Shown: positions 17,506 through 26,675, numbered from the stretch's first letter. The stretch is 64,000 nt of DNA from an uncultured Prevotellaceae bacterium (GCA_902792635.1 CADBAG010000002.1:64918-128917); one strand, 5' to 3'. Program-made: numbers and translations. Notes: generated from the letters alone by a model not told the origin.

Positions 17506-18636
17506 TTAGTCCTCTTTCTGCGCATCACTCTCTGCGAACTCCATGAGGTATGCCTTGATGAAGCCGTCGATCTTACCGTCCATCACGCCGTCGACATCCG
17601 ATGTCTGATAGCCTGTACGATGGTCTTTCACGCGGCGGTCGTCGAAGACATAAGAGCGGATCTGACTACCCCACTCGATCTTCTTCTTGCCTGCCTCGAT
17701 CTTCGCCTTCTCAGCCTGCTGCTTCTTCAGCGCACGGTCGTAGAGTTGACTCTTCAAGAGTTTCATGGCTTTCTCACGGTTCTTAGGCTGGTCGCGCGTC
17801 TCAGTGTTCTCAATGAGGATTTCCTCTTTCTCACCCGTGTCGGGGTCTTCATACTGATAACGCAGACGCACACCCGACTCCACTTTGTTGACATTCTGAC
17901 CACCGGCGCCACTCGATCGGAACGTATCCCAGCTCACCTTGGCGGGGTCGACATAGACCTCGATGGTATCGTCGACAAGCGGCGTGACAAAGACAGAGGC
18001 GAAGCTCGTCATGCGCTTGCCCTGAGCGTTGTAAGGCGACACGCGCACGAGGCGGTGCACGCCGTTCTCACTCTTCAGGAAGCCGTAAGCATACTCGCCG
18101 CCCTCAATGGTCATCGTCATACTCTTGATGCCGACCTCCTCACCCGGCTGCAGGTCAGTGATCGTCGTCTTGTAGCCGTGAGCCTCACACCAGCGCATAT
18201 ACATACGCATGAGCATCTGCGCCCAGTCCTGAGCCTCTGTGCCACCGGCACCGGAGTTGATCTTCAGTACGGCATCCATAGAGTCCTCGTCCTGGCGGAG
18301 CATGTTCTTCAACTCCAGGTCCTCAATGCATTTGATTGCCTTGTCATAGTCGGCATCGACCTCTTCTTCCGTGACGAGGTCTTCCTTATAATAGTCGAAG
18401 GCAAGCTGCAGCTCGTCGGCATACTGCTTACACTGCTTGTATCCGTCGAGCCATTTCTCAATGCCTTTCACCTTCTTCATCTGAGCCTGTGCGCTCTTCG
18501 GGTCATCCCAAAAGTCGGGAGCCTGCGTGCGCAGCTGCTCTTCTTCAAACTCTACTTTCTTCTGGTCAATATTGAGATAGTGATGGAGCTTCTCTGTGCG
18601 GTCCATCACATCTTTCAGTTGATCTGCTGTAATCAT
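17506..18636 (-). CDS. prfB: Peptide chain release factor 2
   Basis: RF2 ends translation at UGA and UAA codons. The 376-residue product has the helical N-terminal domain, the catalytic GGQ (residues 245-247 in FRSSGAGGQNVNKVESG) and the stop-recognition region. The tripeptide usually written SPF in RF2 reads SPY here (200-202, VRVSPYNAQGKRMTSF). The gene is one continuous frame. Around codons 20-26, where many bacteria carry the programmed +1 frameshift with an in-frame UGA, this gene reads HYLNIDQKK with no stop, so that autoregulation is absent. Palindromic elements G1 and G2 lie on either side of the prfB/small-gene pair. Confidence 0.97.
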   Translation of the reverse strand: MITADQLKDVMDRTEKLHHYLNIDQKKVEFEEEQLRTQAPDFWDDPKSAQAQMKKVKGIEKWLDGYKQCKQYADELQLAFDYYKEDLVTEEEVDADYDKAIKCIEDLELKNMLRQDEDSMDAVLKINSGAGGTEAQDWAQMLMRMYMRWCEAHGYKTTITDLQPGEEVGIKSMTMTIEGGEYAYGFLKSENGVHRLVRVSPYNAQGKRMTSFASVFVTPLVDDTIEVYVDPAKVSWDTFRSSGAGGQNVNKVESGVRLRYQYEDPDTGEKEEILIENTETRDQPKNREKAMKLLKSQLYDRALKKQQAEKAKIEAGKKKIEWGSQIRSYVFDDRRVKDHRTGYQTSDVDGVMDGKIDGFIKAYLMEFAESDAQKED

Positions 18637-18642
18637 ATCTTT

Positions 18643-18736
18643 AGTTTTTTAGTTTCTGAGTTCTTTAGTTTTTGAGCTTCTAATATGACTTACAAATTAA
18701 AGGCTCATAAACTTATTAACTCACAAACTCATAAAC
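18643..18736. repeat. AT-rich palindromic element G2
   Basis: This inverted relative of G1 has a core (18680-18720; CTAATATGACTTACAAATTA...) that matches the reverse complement of 17201-17243 with three differences and one indel. It lies between the acyl-CoA ligase stop and the prfB start. Confidence 0.75.
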
Positions 18737-20572
18737 TTATTTTGTTATTATTCCGTCCGACGGTGTATTCGCATACATGTCGTCGATGATGTCTTTATAA
18801 TGCTCGTTGACGATGGGGCGACGCAACTTCAGCGTGTTCGTCATCTCACCGTTCTGCATGGAGAAATGGTGGGGCAACAACGTGAAGCGTTTGATCTGCT
18901 CGTAATGAGCCAAGCCTTGCTGCAGCGTGTCGATGCGCTCTGTCATCATGTCGATGACCTGCTTGTTCTTGCAGAGCTCTGCACGGTCAGCGAACTGGAT
19001 GCCATGCTGATGGGCCCAAGCCTCAAGCTCACTGTACTCCGGCACGACGAGGGCCGAGACGAACTTACGCTGGTCAGCTATGACAGCCACCTGGTCCACG
19101 AACTTATCCACGAGGAGCAGCGACTCGATCATCTGCGGAGCGATATACTTACCGTTGCTCGTCTTGAAGAGGTCCTTGATGCGCTCCGTGAGATAGAGCT
19201 CGCCGTTCTTCAGATAACCTGCATCACCGGTATGGAAGAAGCCGTCGGCATCGAAGGTCCTCTCGTTGAGCTCCGGCCGGTTGTAATAGCCTTTCGTGAT
19301 CGTCGGACCTTTGAGGAGAATCTCGTTATCCTCACCTATCTTAATTTGTATACTGTTGATGGGGCGACCGCAGGATCCTATCGTGAACGGCTTGTCCTTA
19401 TTATCGCACGACACCGTGGCAAGACTCTCTGTCAAGCCGTAACCAACAATCATGAAGATGCCGACGCTGTGAACGAACTCTTCCACCTCTGGAGAGACAT
19501 AAGCTCCGGCTGTCGGGAAGATGTTCGGATGCTCCAAGCCTATCTGCTTGCGCACCAAGCTCAGCACCGCCTTGTCGGCAAGTTTATATTTCAGACGCAA
19601 CGTCAACGGCGGACGCTTGCCTTTAGAGAGATAATCGATATTGTATTGCTTGCCAATCTTCCACGCACTGTAGAAGATCTTCTGCTGAGTAGCACTGGAG
19701 CGGTCGATCTTTGCCTTCACTGCCTGGTACACTTTCTCCCAGAAACGTGGCACACTCGACATACATGTCGGATGAGTCTCACGCATCGACTCCTGGATCT
19801 TGTGCGGATTGACATTGACGATGAGCGTGGCACCTTCTGTGAGTGCCAAGTAAGCCCAACCACGCTCAAAGATATGCGTGAAGGGAAGGAAGTCGATGAC
19901 ACGGTCCTTCTCGCCTACCGGCACACAGGCATCGTTTGCCTTGAAAGCGGCGGCATACTGACCATAGGAGAGCATGACACCCTTCGACTCGCCCGTCGTA
20001 CCACTCGTATAGAGGATGTTGCAGAGGTCATCGTCATTGGCCTGCTTCCACAGTGCCTCAACTTCCTGCTCGTGAGACAGATCCTCACCGAGCTTAATGA
20101 AGTCATCGAAGTACATCGCCTCAGGGTCGTGCATGCTCAGACGCACGTGACGGTCGAAGACGATGATACGCTCCAACGTCGGGCACAGGGCGTGCACGCG
20201 GTGAGCCTTGTCATATTGTTCCTGCTCACCCACGAAGACGAGGCGTACGCCTGCATCGTTGATCATATATTGGATCTGCTGTCCCGAGGTGGTGGCATAG
20301 AACGGGATAGAGATAACACGGATACCGTAAGCGCCAAAATCAGTGTACAGGTATTCCGCACAGTTCTGAGAGAAGACGGCTATCTTCTCCTGTGGCTTCA
20401 GTCCAAGCGCAAGGAGGGCATTACTGACCTTCTTGACATTCAGCGAGAACTGATTCCATGACACGTCAGTCCATTTGGAACTGCCGAAACCTTGACGGAC
20501 AAGGGCTGTCCGATTGCCATACTTCTTTGCCTGAGAGTGTATAAGCACTGACAGATGCGACCTGTTTTGCAT
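18737..20572 (-). CDS. Long-chain fatty-acid--CoA ligase (AMP-forming)
   Basis: The enzyme activates fatty acids with ATP and CoA. The phosphate-binding motif ILYTSGTTGESKGVMLSYG, the VGYGLTESLATVSCDN region, DGFFHTGDAGYLKNGELYLTERIKDLFKTSNGKYIAPQ (in pieces) and the late lysine region are all present. The open frame reaches 20596, but that first codon is a TTG lying inside the -7 promoter box, so the ATG at 20570-20572 is the likely start, giving 611 residues. The type resembles the FadD15-like synthetases of Bacteroidetes, which probably recycle or import fatty acids for lipids. Its relation to the glycine-lipid acyltransferases further along is only by theme. Confidence 0.92.
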   Translation of the reverse strand: MQNRSHLSVLIHSQAKKYGNRTALVRQGFGSSKWTDVSWNQFSLNVKKVSNALLALGLKPQEKIAVFSQNCAEYLYTDFGAYGIRVISIPFYATTSGQQIQYMINDAGVRLVFVGEQEQYDKAHRVHALCPTLERIIVFDRHVRLSMHDPEAMYFDDFIKLGEDLSHEQEVEALWKQANDDDLCNILYTSGTTGESKGVMLSYGQYAAAFKANDACVPVGEKDRVIDFLPFTHIFERGWAYLALTEGATLIVNVNPHKIQESMRETHPTCMSSVPRFWEKVYQAVKAKIDRSSATQQKIFYSAWKIGKQYNIDYLSKGKRPPLTLRLKYKLADKAVLSLVRKQIGLEHPNIFPTAGAYVSPEVEEFVHSVGIFMIVGYGLTESLATVSCDNKDKPFTIGSCGRPINSIQIKIGEDNEILLKGPTITKGYYNRPELNERTFDADGFFHTGDAGYLKNGELYLTERIKDLFKTSNGKYIAPQMIESLLLVDKFVDQVAVIADQRKFVSALVVPEYSELEAWAHQHGIQFADRAELCKNKQVIDMMTERIDTLQQGLAHYEQIKRFTLLPHHFSMQNGEMTNTLKLRRPIVNEHYKDIIDDMYANTPSDGIITK

Positions 20573-20593
20573 AAGCTTAGGTTTTATTTGTTG

Positions 20594-20625
20594 CAAAGAT
20601 AAAATAATAATGGCAAATATTCAAA
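20594..20625 (-). promoter_or_regulatory. Promoter of the acyl-CoA ligase gene
   Basis: On the minus strand TTTG (20622-20625), 20 bp, TATCTTTG (20594-20601). It leaves a leader of about 18 nt to the ATG at 20572 and rules out the upstream TTG as start. Confidence 0.85.
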
Positions 20626-20644
20626 GGATATTAAATCTTTTTTT

Positions 20645-20652
20645 TAATTTTG
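20645..20652 (+). promoter_or_regulatory. Promoter -7 box of the M20 deacylase gene
   Basis: TAATTTTG matches the -7 consensus and lies 20 bp before the ATG. It is back to back with the ligase promoter, and no good -33 is seen. Confidence 0.6.
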
Positions 20653-20671
20653 CCAACAAACAACGAAACGT

Positions 20672-21724
20672 ATGAGACAGGAAGATTATGTGAACGATGC
20701 CGTGGAACTGCTCAAGCAGCTCATAGCCACACCTTCGGTGAGCCGCAACGAGACGGCGGCAGCCGATATCATGGAGAAGCAGATGATAACCTACGGACTG
20801 GCGCCCCACCGCGAGGCCAACAACGTATGGGTGCTGTCACCCGACTGGGACGATACCAAGCCAACTCTGCTGCTCAATGCGCATATCGACACGGTAAAAC
20901 CGGTAGACAGTTGGACGCGCGACCCTTTCAAGCCGACACTGGAAGGCGACAAACTCTATGGTCTCGGTAGCAACGACTGTGGTGGCGGACTGACAACACT
21001 ATTACAGGTCTTCCGTTGGCTCTCACTCCGTCCGCAGCCTTACAACTTTGTCTATCTCGCCTCAGCCGAGGAAGAGGTATCGGGCAAGGACGGCTTCTCG
21101 CGCGCCCTGCCTCTGTTGCCGAAGATCGACGTTGCTATCGTCGGTGAGCCCACAGGCATGCAGCCTGCTATCGCTGAGAAAGGCCTCATGGTGCTTGACG
21201 TCATCGCGCATGGCAAGAGTGGGCACGCTGCTCGGAACGAGGGCGTGAACGCCATCTACGAGGCTCTCGACGACATGGTATGGATCCGAGATTACAAGTT
21301 TCAGAAGGTCAGTCCACTGCTCGGACCTACGAAGATGACGCTCACCGTGGTCCATGCCGGCACGCAGCACAATGTCATCCCCGACCTCTGCACGATGCTT
21401 GTCGATGTGCGCACAAACGAATATTATACAAACGAAGAGGTGTTCGACATCATCAAACAGCATGTCAAGAGTGAGGTTCAGGCCCACTCCTTCCGCCTTC
21501 ACTCCTCACACATCGACCCCGAGCACCCGCTCATTAAGCGCTGTGTCAGTCTCGGTCTCAAGCCCTACGGCTCGCCGACGCTCAGTGACCAGGCGCTCAT
21601 GCCATGGCAGTCGTTCAAGCTCGGTCCCGGCGAGTCGTCCCGCTCCCACTCCGCCGACGAGTATATCTGCATCAGCGAGATGAGAGAGGCGTTCTATACG
21701 TATCTAAAAGTTCTTGAGGGATAA
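20672..21724 (+). CDS. argE: M20-family deacylase, ArgE-like (N-acyl-ornithine/citrulline)
   Basis: The 350-residue metalloenzyme has the M20 metal and catalytic pattern: LLLNAHIDTVKP (His, Asp), LGSNDCGGGL (bridging Asp), SAEEEVSGKDG (catalytic Glu pair) and VGEPTG. The dimerisation lid starts at KGLMVLDVIAHGKSGHAA, and the late His is in RSHSADEYI. The short length and sequence fit the Bacteroidetes enzyme that removes the acyl group in arginine synthesis. In Bacteroides fragilis the transcarbamylase acts on N-succinylornithine, so the true substrate here may be an N-succinyl or N-acetyl citrulline. It converges on the envC gene with a 2-bp gap and no terminator. Confidence 0.87.
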   Translation: MRQEDYVNDAVELLKQLIATPSVSRNETAAADIMEKQMITYGLAPHREANNVWVLSPDWDDTKPTLLLNAHIDTVKPVDSWTRDPFKPTLEGDKLYGLGSNDCGGGLTTLLQVFRWLSLRPQPYNFVYLASAEEEVSGKDGFSRALPLLPKIDVAIVGEPTGMQPAIAEKGLMVLDVIAHGKSGHAARNEGVNAIYEALDDMVWIRDYKFQKVSPLLGPTKMTLTVVHAGTQHNVIPDLCTMLVDVRTNEYYTNEEVFDIIKQHVKSEVQAHSFRLHSSHIDPEHPLIKRCVSLGLKPYGSPTLSDQALMPWQSFKLGPGESSRSHSADEYICISEMREAFYTYLKVLEG

Positions 21725-21726
21725 TT

Positions 21727-23421
21727 TTATCTCCCCAACCACGCTTCGGGGTTGAGCTTGGCGCGCTCTTTGCGAAGCTGGAACTGGAGGATATGATCGG
21801 GACCCACAGTGCCAAGGATCTGACGCGTGGAGACATGCTGGCCACGCGAGACACTCGCTGAACTGAGGTTTGAATAGACAGAGATGTAGGCACCATGACG
21901 GAGCATGACGACGACCGTGCCCGCATAAGAGAGCACGGCACTCACCTCACCATCGTAGATAGCACGCGCCTTGGCACCGGCGCCACCCATGATGTTGATA
22001 CCCTTGTTATCGAGTGTCACACCCTTCAGACCTGCGACATTATACTGTCCGAAGTGGCTCACGATGCGGTAGCCACCCGTGATAGGCATCGGCAGACGGC
22101 CACGGTTCGCCTCGAAGCCATTGTTCATCATACGGTCAACCGACGAGAACTGTTGTGCCTCCTGCGCATCCTGCTTAGCCTCAGCAATCTCTTTCTTCGC
22201 GCGCGCAGCATCAGCCGCCTGCTTACGTTCTGCCGCCTCACGTGCAGCCTCAGCCTCACGTGCAGCCTGCTCAGCAGCCGCCTTCTTCGCAGCCGCTGCT
22301 TCCGCTGCAGCCTGAGCCTTACGTTTCTCCTCTGCCGCAGCAGCTTCCTCGCGTGCTTTCTGCGCAGCAAGAGCCGCCTGACGTGCCTGCTCAGCTGCCT
22401 TCTGGGCAGCGAGCTCACGAGCCTTAGCCTCAGCGATACGACGCGCATTCTCACGCGCTGCAGCCTCTGCAGCCGCTTTCTTACGGGCTAACTCCGCAGC
22501 ACGACGCTGACGCGCAGCTGCCGCAGCAGCAGCCTGACGACGCGCCTCTGCCTCAGCACGCGCACGTACCTTGGCGACCTCGATCTCTACCTGACGGTCG
22601 ATCTCCGCATTCAGTGCCGCGTCTTTCTTACGCTGTTCAGCAATGAGGACCTTGATCGTGCCTTGCTGCTTCTGCAAACCATTGACAATCTCCTGCTGCT
22701 GGTTCTTGTTAGCCTCGAGCTTAGCATGCTCCTGCTGACCCTTATAGAGAAGGTTGTTCTTCTGACCTTTGACATGCTGCAACTGCTTGTGCTTGTTCGA
22801 CACCTGTGCCTGCTTGGCCTTCACTGCCTCGCCTTGCGCCTTCTGATAGTTGGCATACTCGCGCACGAAACGCAGACGGCGGTACATCTGGTAGAGGTTC
22901 TTCGCAGAGAAGATGAACATCAGCTTGTCCTGCACCGTACGGTGACGCGCCATGTAGCGCATCGACTTGATGTATTTGTTCTGGCGATCCTTCAACTGCG
23001 CCTTCAGCGTGTTGAGCTGCGAGTTGAGGATGCCGATGTTGCCGTTGATATGATGGATATCCTTCTGAATGCTGTTGATGTTCTGCTGGTTCTTGTCAAT
23101 GTCGCCATTGATCATCATCAGTTCATTCAGTTTCTTACTGACATTCTCCTTATTCTCCTGCAGTGCTTTCTCCTGCTCACGGATCTTCCGCTGGATATCC
23201 GCGCGCTGACTCTGCAGTTTACGAATGGATGCATTGGTATAAGTCACCGCATTCTTCTGTTTCTTAGAAGAGGCCTTACCGCGATTATTCCTCGATTGCT
23301 TCGTTGTCTGGGTTGTACGCGATGTCTTCCGAGTCGCCGTCTTCTTTTTCTGAGCGTAAGAAGGCACTGCCACGAACCCGGCAAGCAACAAACAGATACT
23401 ATATATAATAATGTGTTTCAT
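21727..23421 (-). CDS. EnvC-like murein hydrolase activator with degenerate LytM domain
   Basis: The 564-residue secreted protein has a signal peptide ending at SYAQ, two long coiled-coil stretches (about 60-145 and 165-290), a very Ala/Arg/Glu-rich helix (about 275-425), and a C-terminal LytM/M23 domain (about 445-564). The zinc-binding positions are lost: the usual HxxxD region reads NKGINIMGG and the HxH strand reads ILQFQLRKE. The protein should therefore not cut peptidoglycan itself but switch on an amidase, as EnvC and NlpD do. It ends the operon dut-TPR-DUF4292-envC, with a 9-bp gap. The unusually long Ala-rich helix sets it apart from E. coli EnvC. Confidence 0.9.
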   Translation of the reverse strand: MKHIIIYSICLLLAGFVAVPSYAQKKKTATRKTSRTTQTTKQSRNNRGKASSKKQKNAVTYTNASIRKLQSQRADIQRKIREQEKALQENKENVSKKLNELMMINGDIDKNQQNINSIQKDIHHINGNIGILNSQLNTLKAQLKDRQNKYIKSMRYMARHRTVQDKLMFIFSAKNLYQMYRRLRFVREYANYQKAQGEAVKAKQAQVSNKHKQLQHVKGQKNNLLYKGQQEHAKLEANKNQQQEIVNGLQKQQGTIKVLIAEQRKKDAALNAEIDRQVEIEVAKVRARAEAEARRQAAAAAAARQRRAAELARKKAAAEAAARENARRIAEAKARELAAQKAAEQARQAALAAQKAREEAAAAEEKRKAQAAAEAAAAKKAAAEQAAREAEAAREAAERKQAADAARAKKEIAEAKQDAQEAQQFSSVDRMMNNGFEANRGRLPMPITGGYRIVSHFGQYNVAGLKGVTLDNKGINIMGGAGAKARAIYDGEVSAVLSYAGTVVVMLRHGAYISVYSNLSSASVSRGQHVSTRQILGTVGPDHILQFQLRKERAKLNPEAWLGR

Positions 23422-23430
23422 TCTACTCTA

Positions 23431-24345
23431 TTACATACTGAACAGTTTGGAGAAGATATCCGTCGCCTCAATCTGCTTATACTTCGACGGGAGCGTGGTC
23501 TCCAAGCTCCACTTCGAAGAAGTCGACGGCTCATCCATGTCAAGGATCATCGTCACCTTCTGCGCCTTCTTCGTAGCCGTAGTCTGGAAAGTCAGCTCCT
23601 CATAAGAAGGGAACGCCTTCGTGCCCACAGCCTTAAACTTCGAATATTTCATCGTAAGTGTCGACTTGCCATGCTGGGCAGACGAATAAGAAGCCTTCAC
23701 ATCATTGATCTGACCCGACTCACGGTCCGCATTCCACAGATAAGACAGACTACCGCTCACGAGACTGACGGGCACATTCTGAGCCGTGCCGCTGAGGTCA
23801 GCCTTAAACTTCGACACCTCGCCCTCGCCGACTGTCTTCTTTCCCGGGAGGAAGAGTTGGTTCCAGAACAGAGCCTGAAGCGCATAAAAGTCAAGGCCGT
23901 TGGCACGGAGGAAGTCGAGCTTGTTATAATCTTCCTTGACATACTGTTTGTGCAGACGGTCCACGACAAGGACATAGTCCGGTGTAAACTCCAATCGGCC
24001 TACCTCCGTATGGATGAGTGGCACAAAGAGCTGCAAACGGATCATCTGATCCTTTCGCATATGCAGACTGCCGGGCACCGACACATCCTTACTGCCCATC
24101 GTTGCCGAGAACGTGAGGTCAGCAACAATGTTATCAGCCGTCACCTTACGGTCGTTCACTTTCTCCACGAAAGCGAAAGAAGACGTCTTAGTAGCCTTCG
24201 CCGTTGTCTCGACATTCTCTGTCTTTGAGGTCTTCGTGGTAGTAGGCAATGCAGCCTTCGTATCTTTGACCGCCATCTTGTTCGTGCCACAAGAAGCAAG
24301 CACGAATGTAGAGAGGACAATTATTCCGAGTCGTATATTCTTCAT
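23431..24345 (-). CDS. DUF4292-type lipoprotein
   Basis: This 304-residue lipoprotein has lipobox LASC (Cys19) followed by GTNK, without the acidic export signal, so it probably faces the periplasm. The body, with FSATMGSKDVSVPGSLHMRKDQMIRLQLFVP in pieces and FTPDYVLVVDRLHKQYVKEDY, is the pattern of DUF4292 and recalls LolA/LolB-like lipoprotein-carrier folds. The start codon shares one base with the stop of the TPR gene (TAATG), which suggests translational coupling. The conserved triplet TPR-DUF4292-EnvC points to an envelope function, unknown in detail. Confidence 0.85.
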   Translation of the reverse strand: MKNIRLGIIVLSTFVLASCGTNKMAVKDTKAALPTTTKTSKTENVETTAKATKTSSFAFVEKVNDRKVTADNIVADLTFSATMGSKDVSVPGSLHMRKDQMIRLQLFVPLIHTEVGRLEFTPDYVLVVDRLHKQYVKEDYNKLDFLRANGLDFYALQALFWNQLFLPGKKTVGEGEVSKFKADLSGTAQNVPVSLVSGSLSYLWNADRESGQINDVKASYSSAQHGKSTLTMKYSKFKAVGTKAFPSYEELTFQTTATKKAQKVTMILDMDEPSTSSKWSLETTLPSKYKQIEATDIFSKLFSM

Positions 24346-26117
24346 TACTTTATTTTCTTTTGATACATTCTGATCTTCTTCTCCAATGCCTTGGCATCGC
24401 CGCCATGCTTCACGGCCTGCTGCAGGAAGTTGACAGCCGACTTATAGTCGCCGAGCTGTGCGTAGATCTCTGCGGCATGCTCATAGAGCGTGTTGTCAGA
24501 TGTACTGTCTGTAGAGAATTTCAGTGTCTGATCGATATAGATCTTTGCATCGGCATAGCGGCCGAGCTTATAGAGCACCCAGGCGTAGGTGTCGAGATAA
24601 GTGGCGTTCTTCGGCTCCGCAGCAATGGCTTTGGCGCTCATCTGCTCCGCCTTGTCGAGATGGGCTCCGTCGACACTGAGGAAGTAAGCATAGTTGTTGA
24701 GCGTAGGAGTGTTGTCGGGCTTATACTGCAAGCAACTGTCGTAAGCGGCATAAGCCTCTTTGTTCATTCCTTTGGAGTGATAGATCTCACCCATGATCGA
24801 ATAGAGGTCCGACACGATGTCGACACTGCTCTGGTCATTGATGAACGCCGTGCCTTTCTTCATCGCTGTCAGTGCCCCGTCGTCGTCTTTAAGATAATAA
24901 CGTGAGAGGCCGGTGAAGAAATAGAAAGCGAGCTCGTTGGGGTTATATAGCATGCCGGGCTCACTGAGCGCGGCTATCGTCTTCCAGTCCTGCGACGGCC
25001 ACTTGTCCTGGATGAGCTGGATGCGTGCACCGGCATTGTCGGGCTGCAACTTCAGCAGCTCCGTCAACGCATTGTCAATAGAATCTTTCGGGAAGTTCTT
25101 TAGTGTATAATAAGCCGCTTTGAGCTGCGCCACGGTGGTATCGCGCGGCACAACCTGCTGCACCTGCTTGAAGAGCTGGACGATCTTTGTAGAGTCGCCT
25201 CCCGTCTTCTCATTCTGCTGGATAGCATTTCTGAAGAACTGGATGCGCGTATCGGAAGGCGTTTCCTTGCCCAAGAGGAGCTTATCCATCATCTCCTGCG
25301 CCTTGGCTTCCTGACCCGTCTCGTTGTAGTAGTCGTACATACAACTCTGCGCCATGGCATTGTCGGGTTCAGTCTTCAGCACCGTCGTATAGATGTCATA
25401 AGCCTCCTGCTGACGTTTATGCTGCATGAGCCAGTTGCCGAGCATCAACTTGAAGTTTGGATCATTAGGATGGCTGTCTGCCAGGCCTTTCAGCGTAGCA
25501 TAAGCCCCTTTCTCATCACCTTTCAGCTCGTAGGCGTTCATGCGCATCATCGACAACTGATCACTCTCTCCGTCGACCTGCTCCAGGCGGTTGATGGCAT
25601 CGAGCATCTTGTCGTAGTCTTTCTGCTGACGATAGAGTTGCACAAGGATATTCAAGACATCGTCGCGGTCGCGATGACCTTTATACAACTTCTCGTAAGC
25701 CTCTGTAGCCTTGGCAAAGTTGCCCGTACCGATATACATCTGCGCCACACGCTCCTGGTAAGTATCATTGTCGGGCTCGAGCGTCGCTGCAGCTTCATAA
25801 TCTTGGAGCGCTAACGTGTCCTTATCATTGGATGCATTATACTCTGCGCGCATAAAATGAGCCACGGCAGAGTTGGGATTGATCTGCAAGCACGAGTCGA
25901 TATACATCATCGACGAGTCGAACTTGCCTTTCTCCCGCAGCTGCACCGCCTTGAGGAAACGCTCGCCGAAGACGCTGTCCTGCTCATAAGTCAGGGCCTT
26001 AGCGGGCTTCGCAGCAGCCTTCTTTTTGTCATTTCCCGGTATAGAGGACACTGCCATGGCATGACCGAGGACAACGGCCAACACCAACGCAGCTAATTGT
26101 AATCCGTGTTTCTTCAT
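24345..26117 (-). CDS. Secreted TPR-repeat protein
   Basis: The protein has 590 residues. A signal peptide (about 1-28) is followed by about a dozen tetratricopeptide units, for example SSMMYIDSCLQINPNSAVAH, FAKATEAYEKLYKGHRD, QEAYDIYTTVLKTEPDNAMA and KEAYAAYDSCLQYKPDN. TPR arrays are protein-binding scaffolds. The last third contains the conserved run NYAYFLSVDGAHLDKAEQMS and TYAWVLYKLGRY. It is the second gene of the dut operon, 33 bp after dut. The partner may be the DUF4292 lipoprotein or the EnvC-like protein encoded with it. Confidence 0.9.
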   Translation of the reverse strand: MKKHGLQLAALVLAVVLGHAMAVSSIPGNDKKKAAAKPAKALTYEQDSVFGERFLKAVQLREKGKFDSSMMYIDSCLQINPNSAVAHFMRAEYNASNDKDTLALQDYEAAATLEPDNDTYQERVAQMYIGTGNFAKATEAYEKLYKGHRDRDDVLNILVQLYRQQKDYDKMLDAINRLEQVDGESDQLSMMRMNAYELKGDEKGAYATLKGLADSHPNDPNFKLMLGNWLMQHKRQQEAYDIYTTVLKTEPDNAMAQSCMYDYYNETGQEAKAQEMMDKLLLGKETPSDTRIQFFRNAIQQNEKTGGDSTKIVQLFKQVQQVVPRDTTVAQLKAAYYTLKNFPKDSIDNALTELLKLQPDNAGARIQLIQDKWPSQDWKTIAALSEPGMLYNPNELAFYFFTGLSRYYLKDDDGALTAMKKGTAFINDQSSVDIVSDLYSIMGEIYHSKGMNKEAYAAYDSCLQYKPDNTPTLNNYAYFLSVDGAHLDKAEQMSAKAIAAEPKNATYLDTYAWVLYKLGRYADAKIYIDQTLKFSTDSTSDNTLYEHAAEIYAQLGDYKSAVNFLQQAVKHGGDAKALEKKIRMYQKKIK

Positions 26118-26150
26118 TGATTTACTCTTGTAGGTCTAATCGCCGAACGT

Positions 26151-26588
26151 TTATTTCACGCCCGTATGGCCGTAGCCGCCTTCGCCCCGCTCTGTCTCAT
26201 CGAGGATCTCCACGGGCTCCCAAGAAGCGGTCTCGTACTTAGCGATAACCATCTGCGCGATACGTTCCCCGGCATTGATAACAAAATCTTCATGGGAGAG
26301 GTTGATAAGCAGCACCATCAGTTCGCCACGATAGTCAGCATCGATCGTTCCCGGTGTGTTGAGCACCGTGATGCCATGCTTCAGTGCAAGCCCGCTGCGC
26401 GGCCGCACCTGTGCCTCATAACCTTCGGGGAGAGCGATACGCAGACCCGTGGGGATAAGCCGACGCTCCAAAGGCTTCAACGTGATGGGAGACTCGATAT
26501 TGGCACGGAGATCCAACCCCGCGCTCTGACTGGTAGCATATTCCGGTAATGGCTGCCGACCGTTGTTTACGACTTTGACTTTCACCAT
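26151..26588 (-). CDS. dut: dUTP diphosphatase
   Basis: The 145-residue enzyme converts dUTP to dUMP and keeps uracil out of DNA. All five trimeric-dUTPase motifs are visible: [37 protein letters not shown] (uracil pocket), GERIAQMVI, and the mobile C-terminal [10 protein letters not shown]. Length is standard. It heads the envelope operon and diverges from the dGTPase gene, so two nucleotide-pool enzymes sit back to back. The promoter box ends only 8 bp before the ATG. Confidence 0.96.
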   Translation of the reverse strand: MVKVKVVNNGRQPLPEYATSQSAGLDLRANIESPITLKPLERRLIPTGLRIALPEGYEAQVRPRSGLALKHGITVLNTPGTIDADYRGELMVLLINLSHEDFVINAGERIAQMVIAKYETASWEPVEILDETERGEGGYGHTGVK

Positions 26589-26595
26589 AATAATG

Positions 26596-26603
26596 CAAAA
26601 TTA
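26596..26603 (-). promoter_or_regulatory. Promoter -7 box of the dut operon
   Basis: The minus strand reads TAATTTTG, ending 8 bp before the ATG, which implies a leader of only a few nucleotides. No clear -33 is seen. Confidence 0.5.
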
Positions 26604-26667
26604 CGCAATTTCAAAGAGATAACTCACTTTTTGCCTCTTAAAAAGACGAAAAGCCACAAAATAAGCG

Positions 26668-26675
26668 TAACTTTG
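26668..26675 (+). promoter_or_regulatory. Promoter -7 box of the dGTPase gene
   Basis: TAACTTTG lies 19 bp before the ATG at 26694. It sits downstream of the nominal TTG start at 26631, so translation must begin at the ATG. Confidence 0.65.

Noticed and set aside
18550-18600. Programmed frameshift in prfB
   Set aside because: The frame is continuous through this region with no in-frame UGA.
18800-20461. Long open frames antisense to real genes (553 residues here; also 22663-24228, 32928-34178, 34568-35638, 44603-45781 and 50236-51591)
   Set aside because: They mirror codon bias of the well-supported gene on the other strand and show no recognisable domain.
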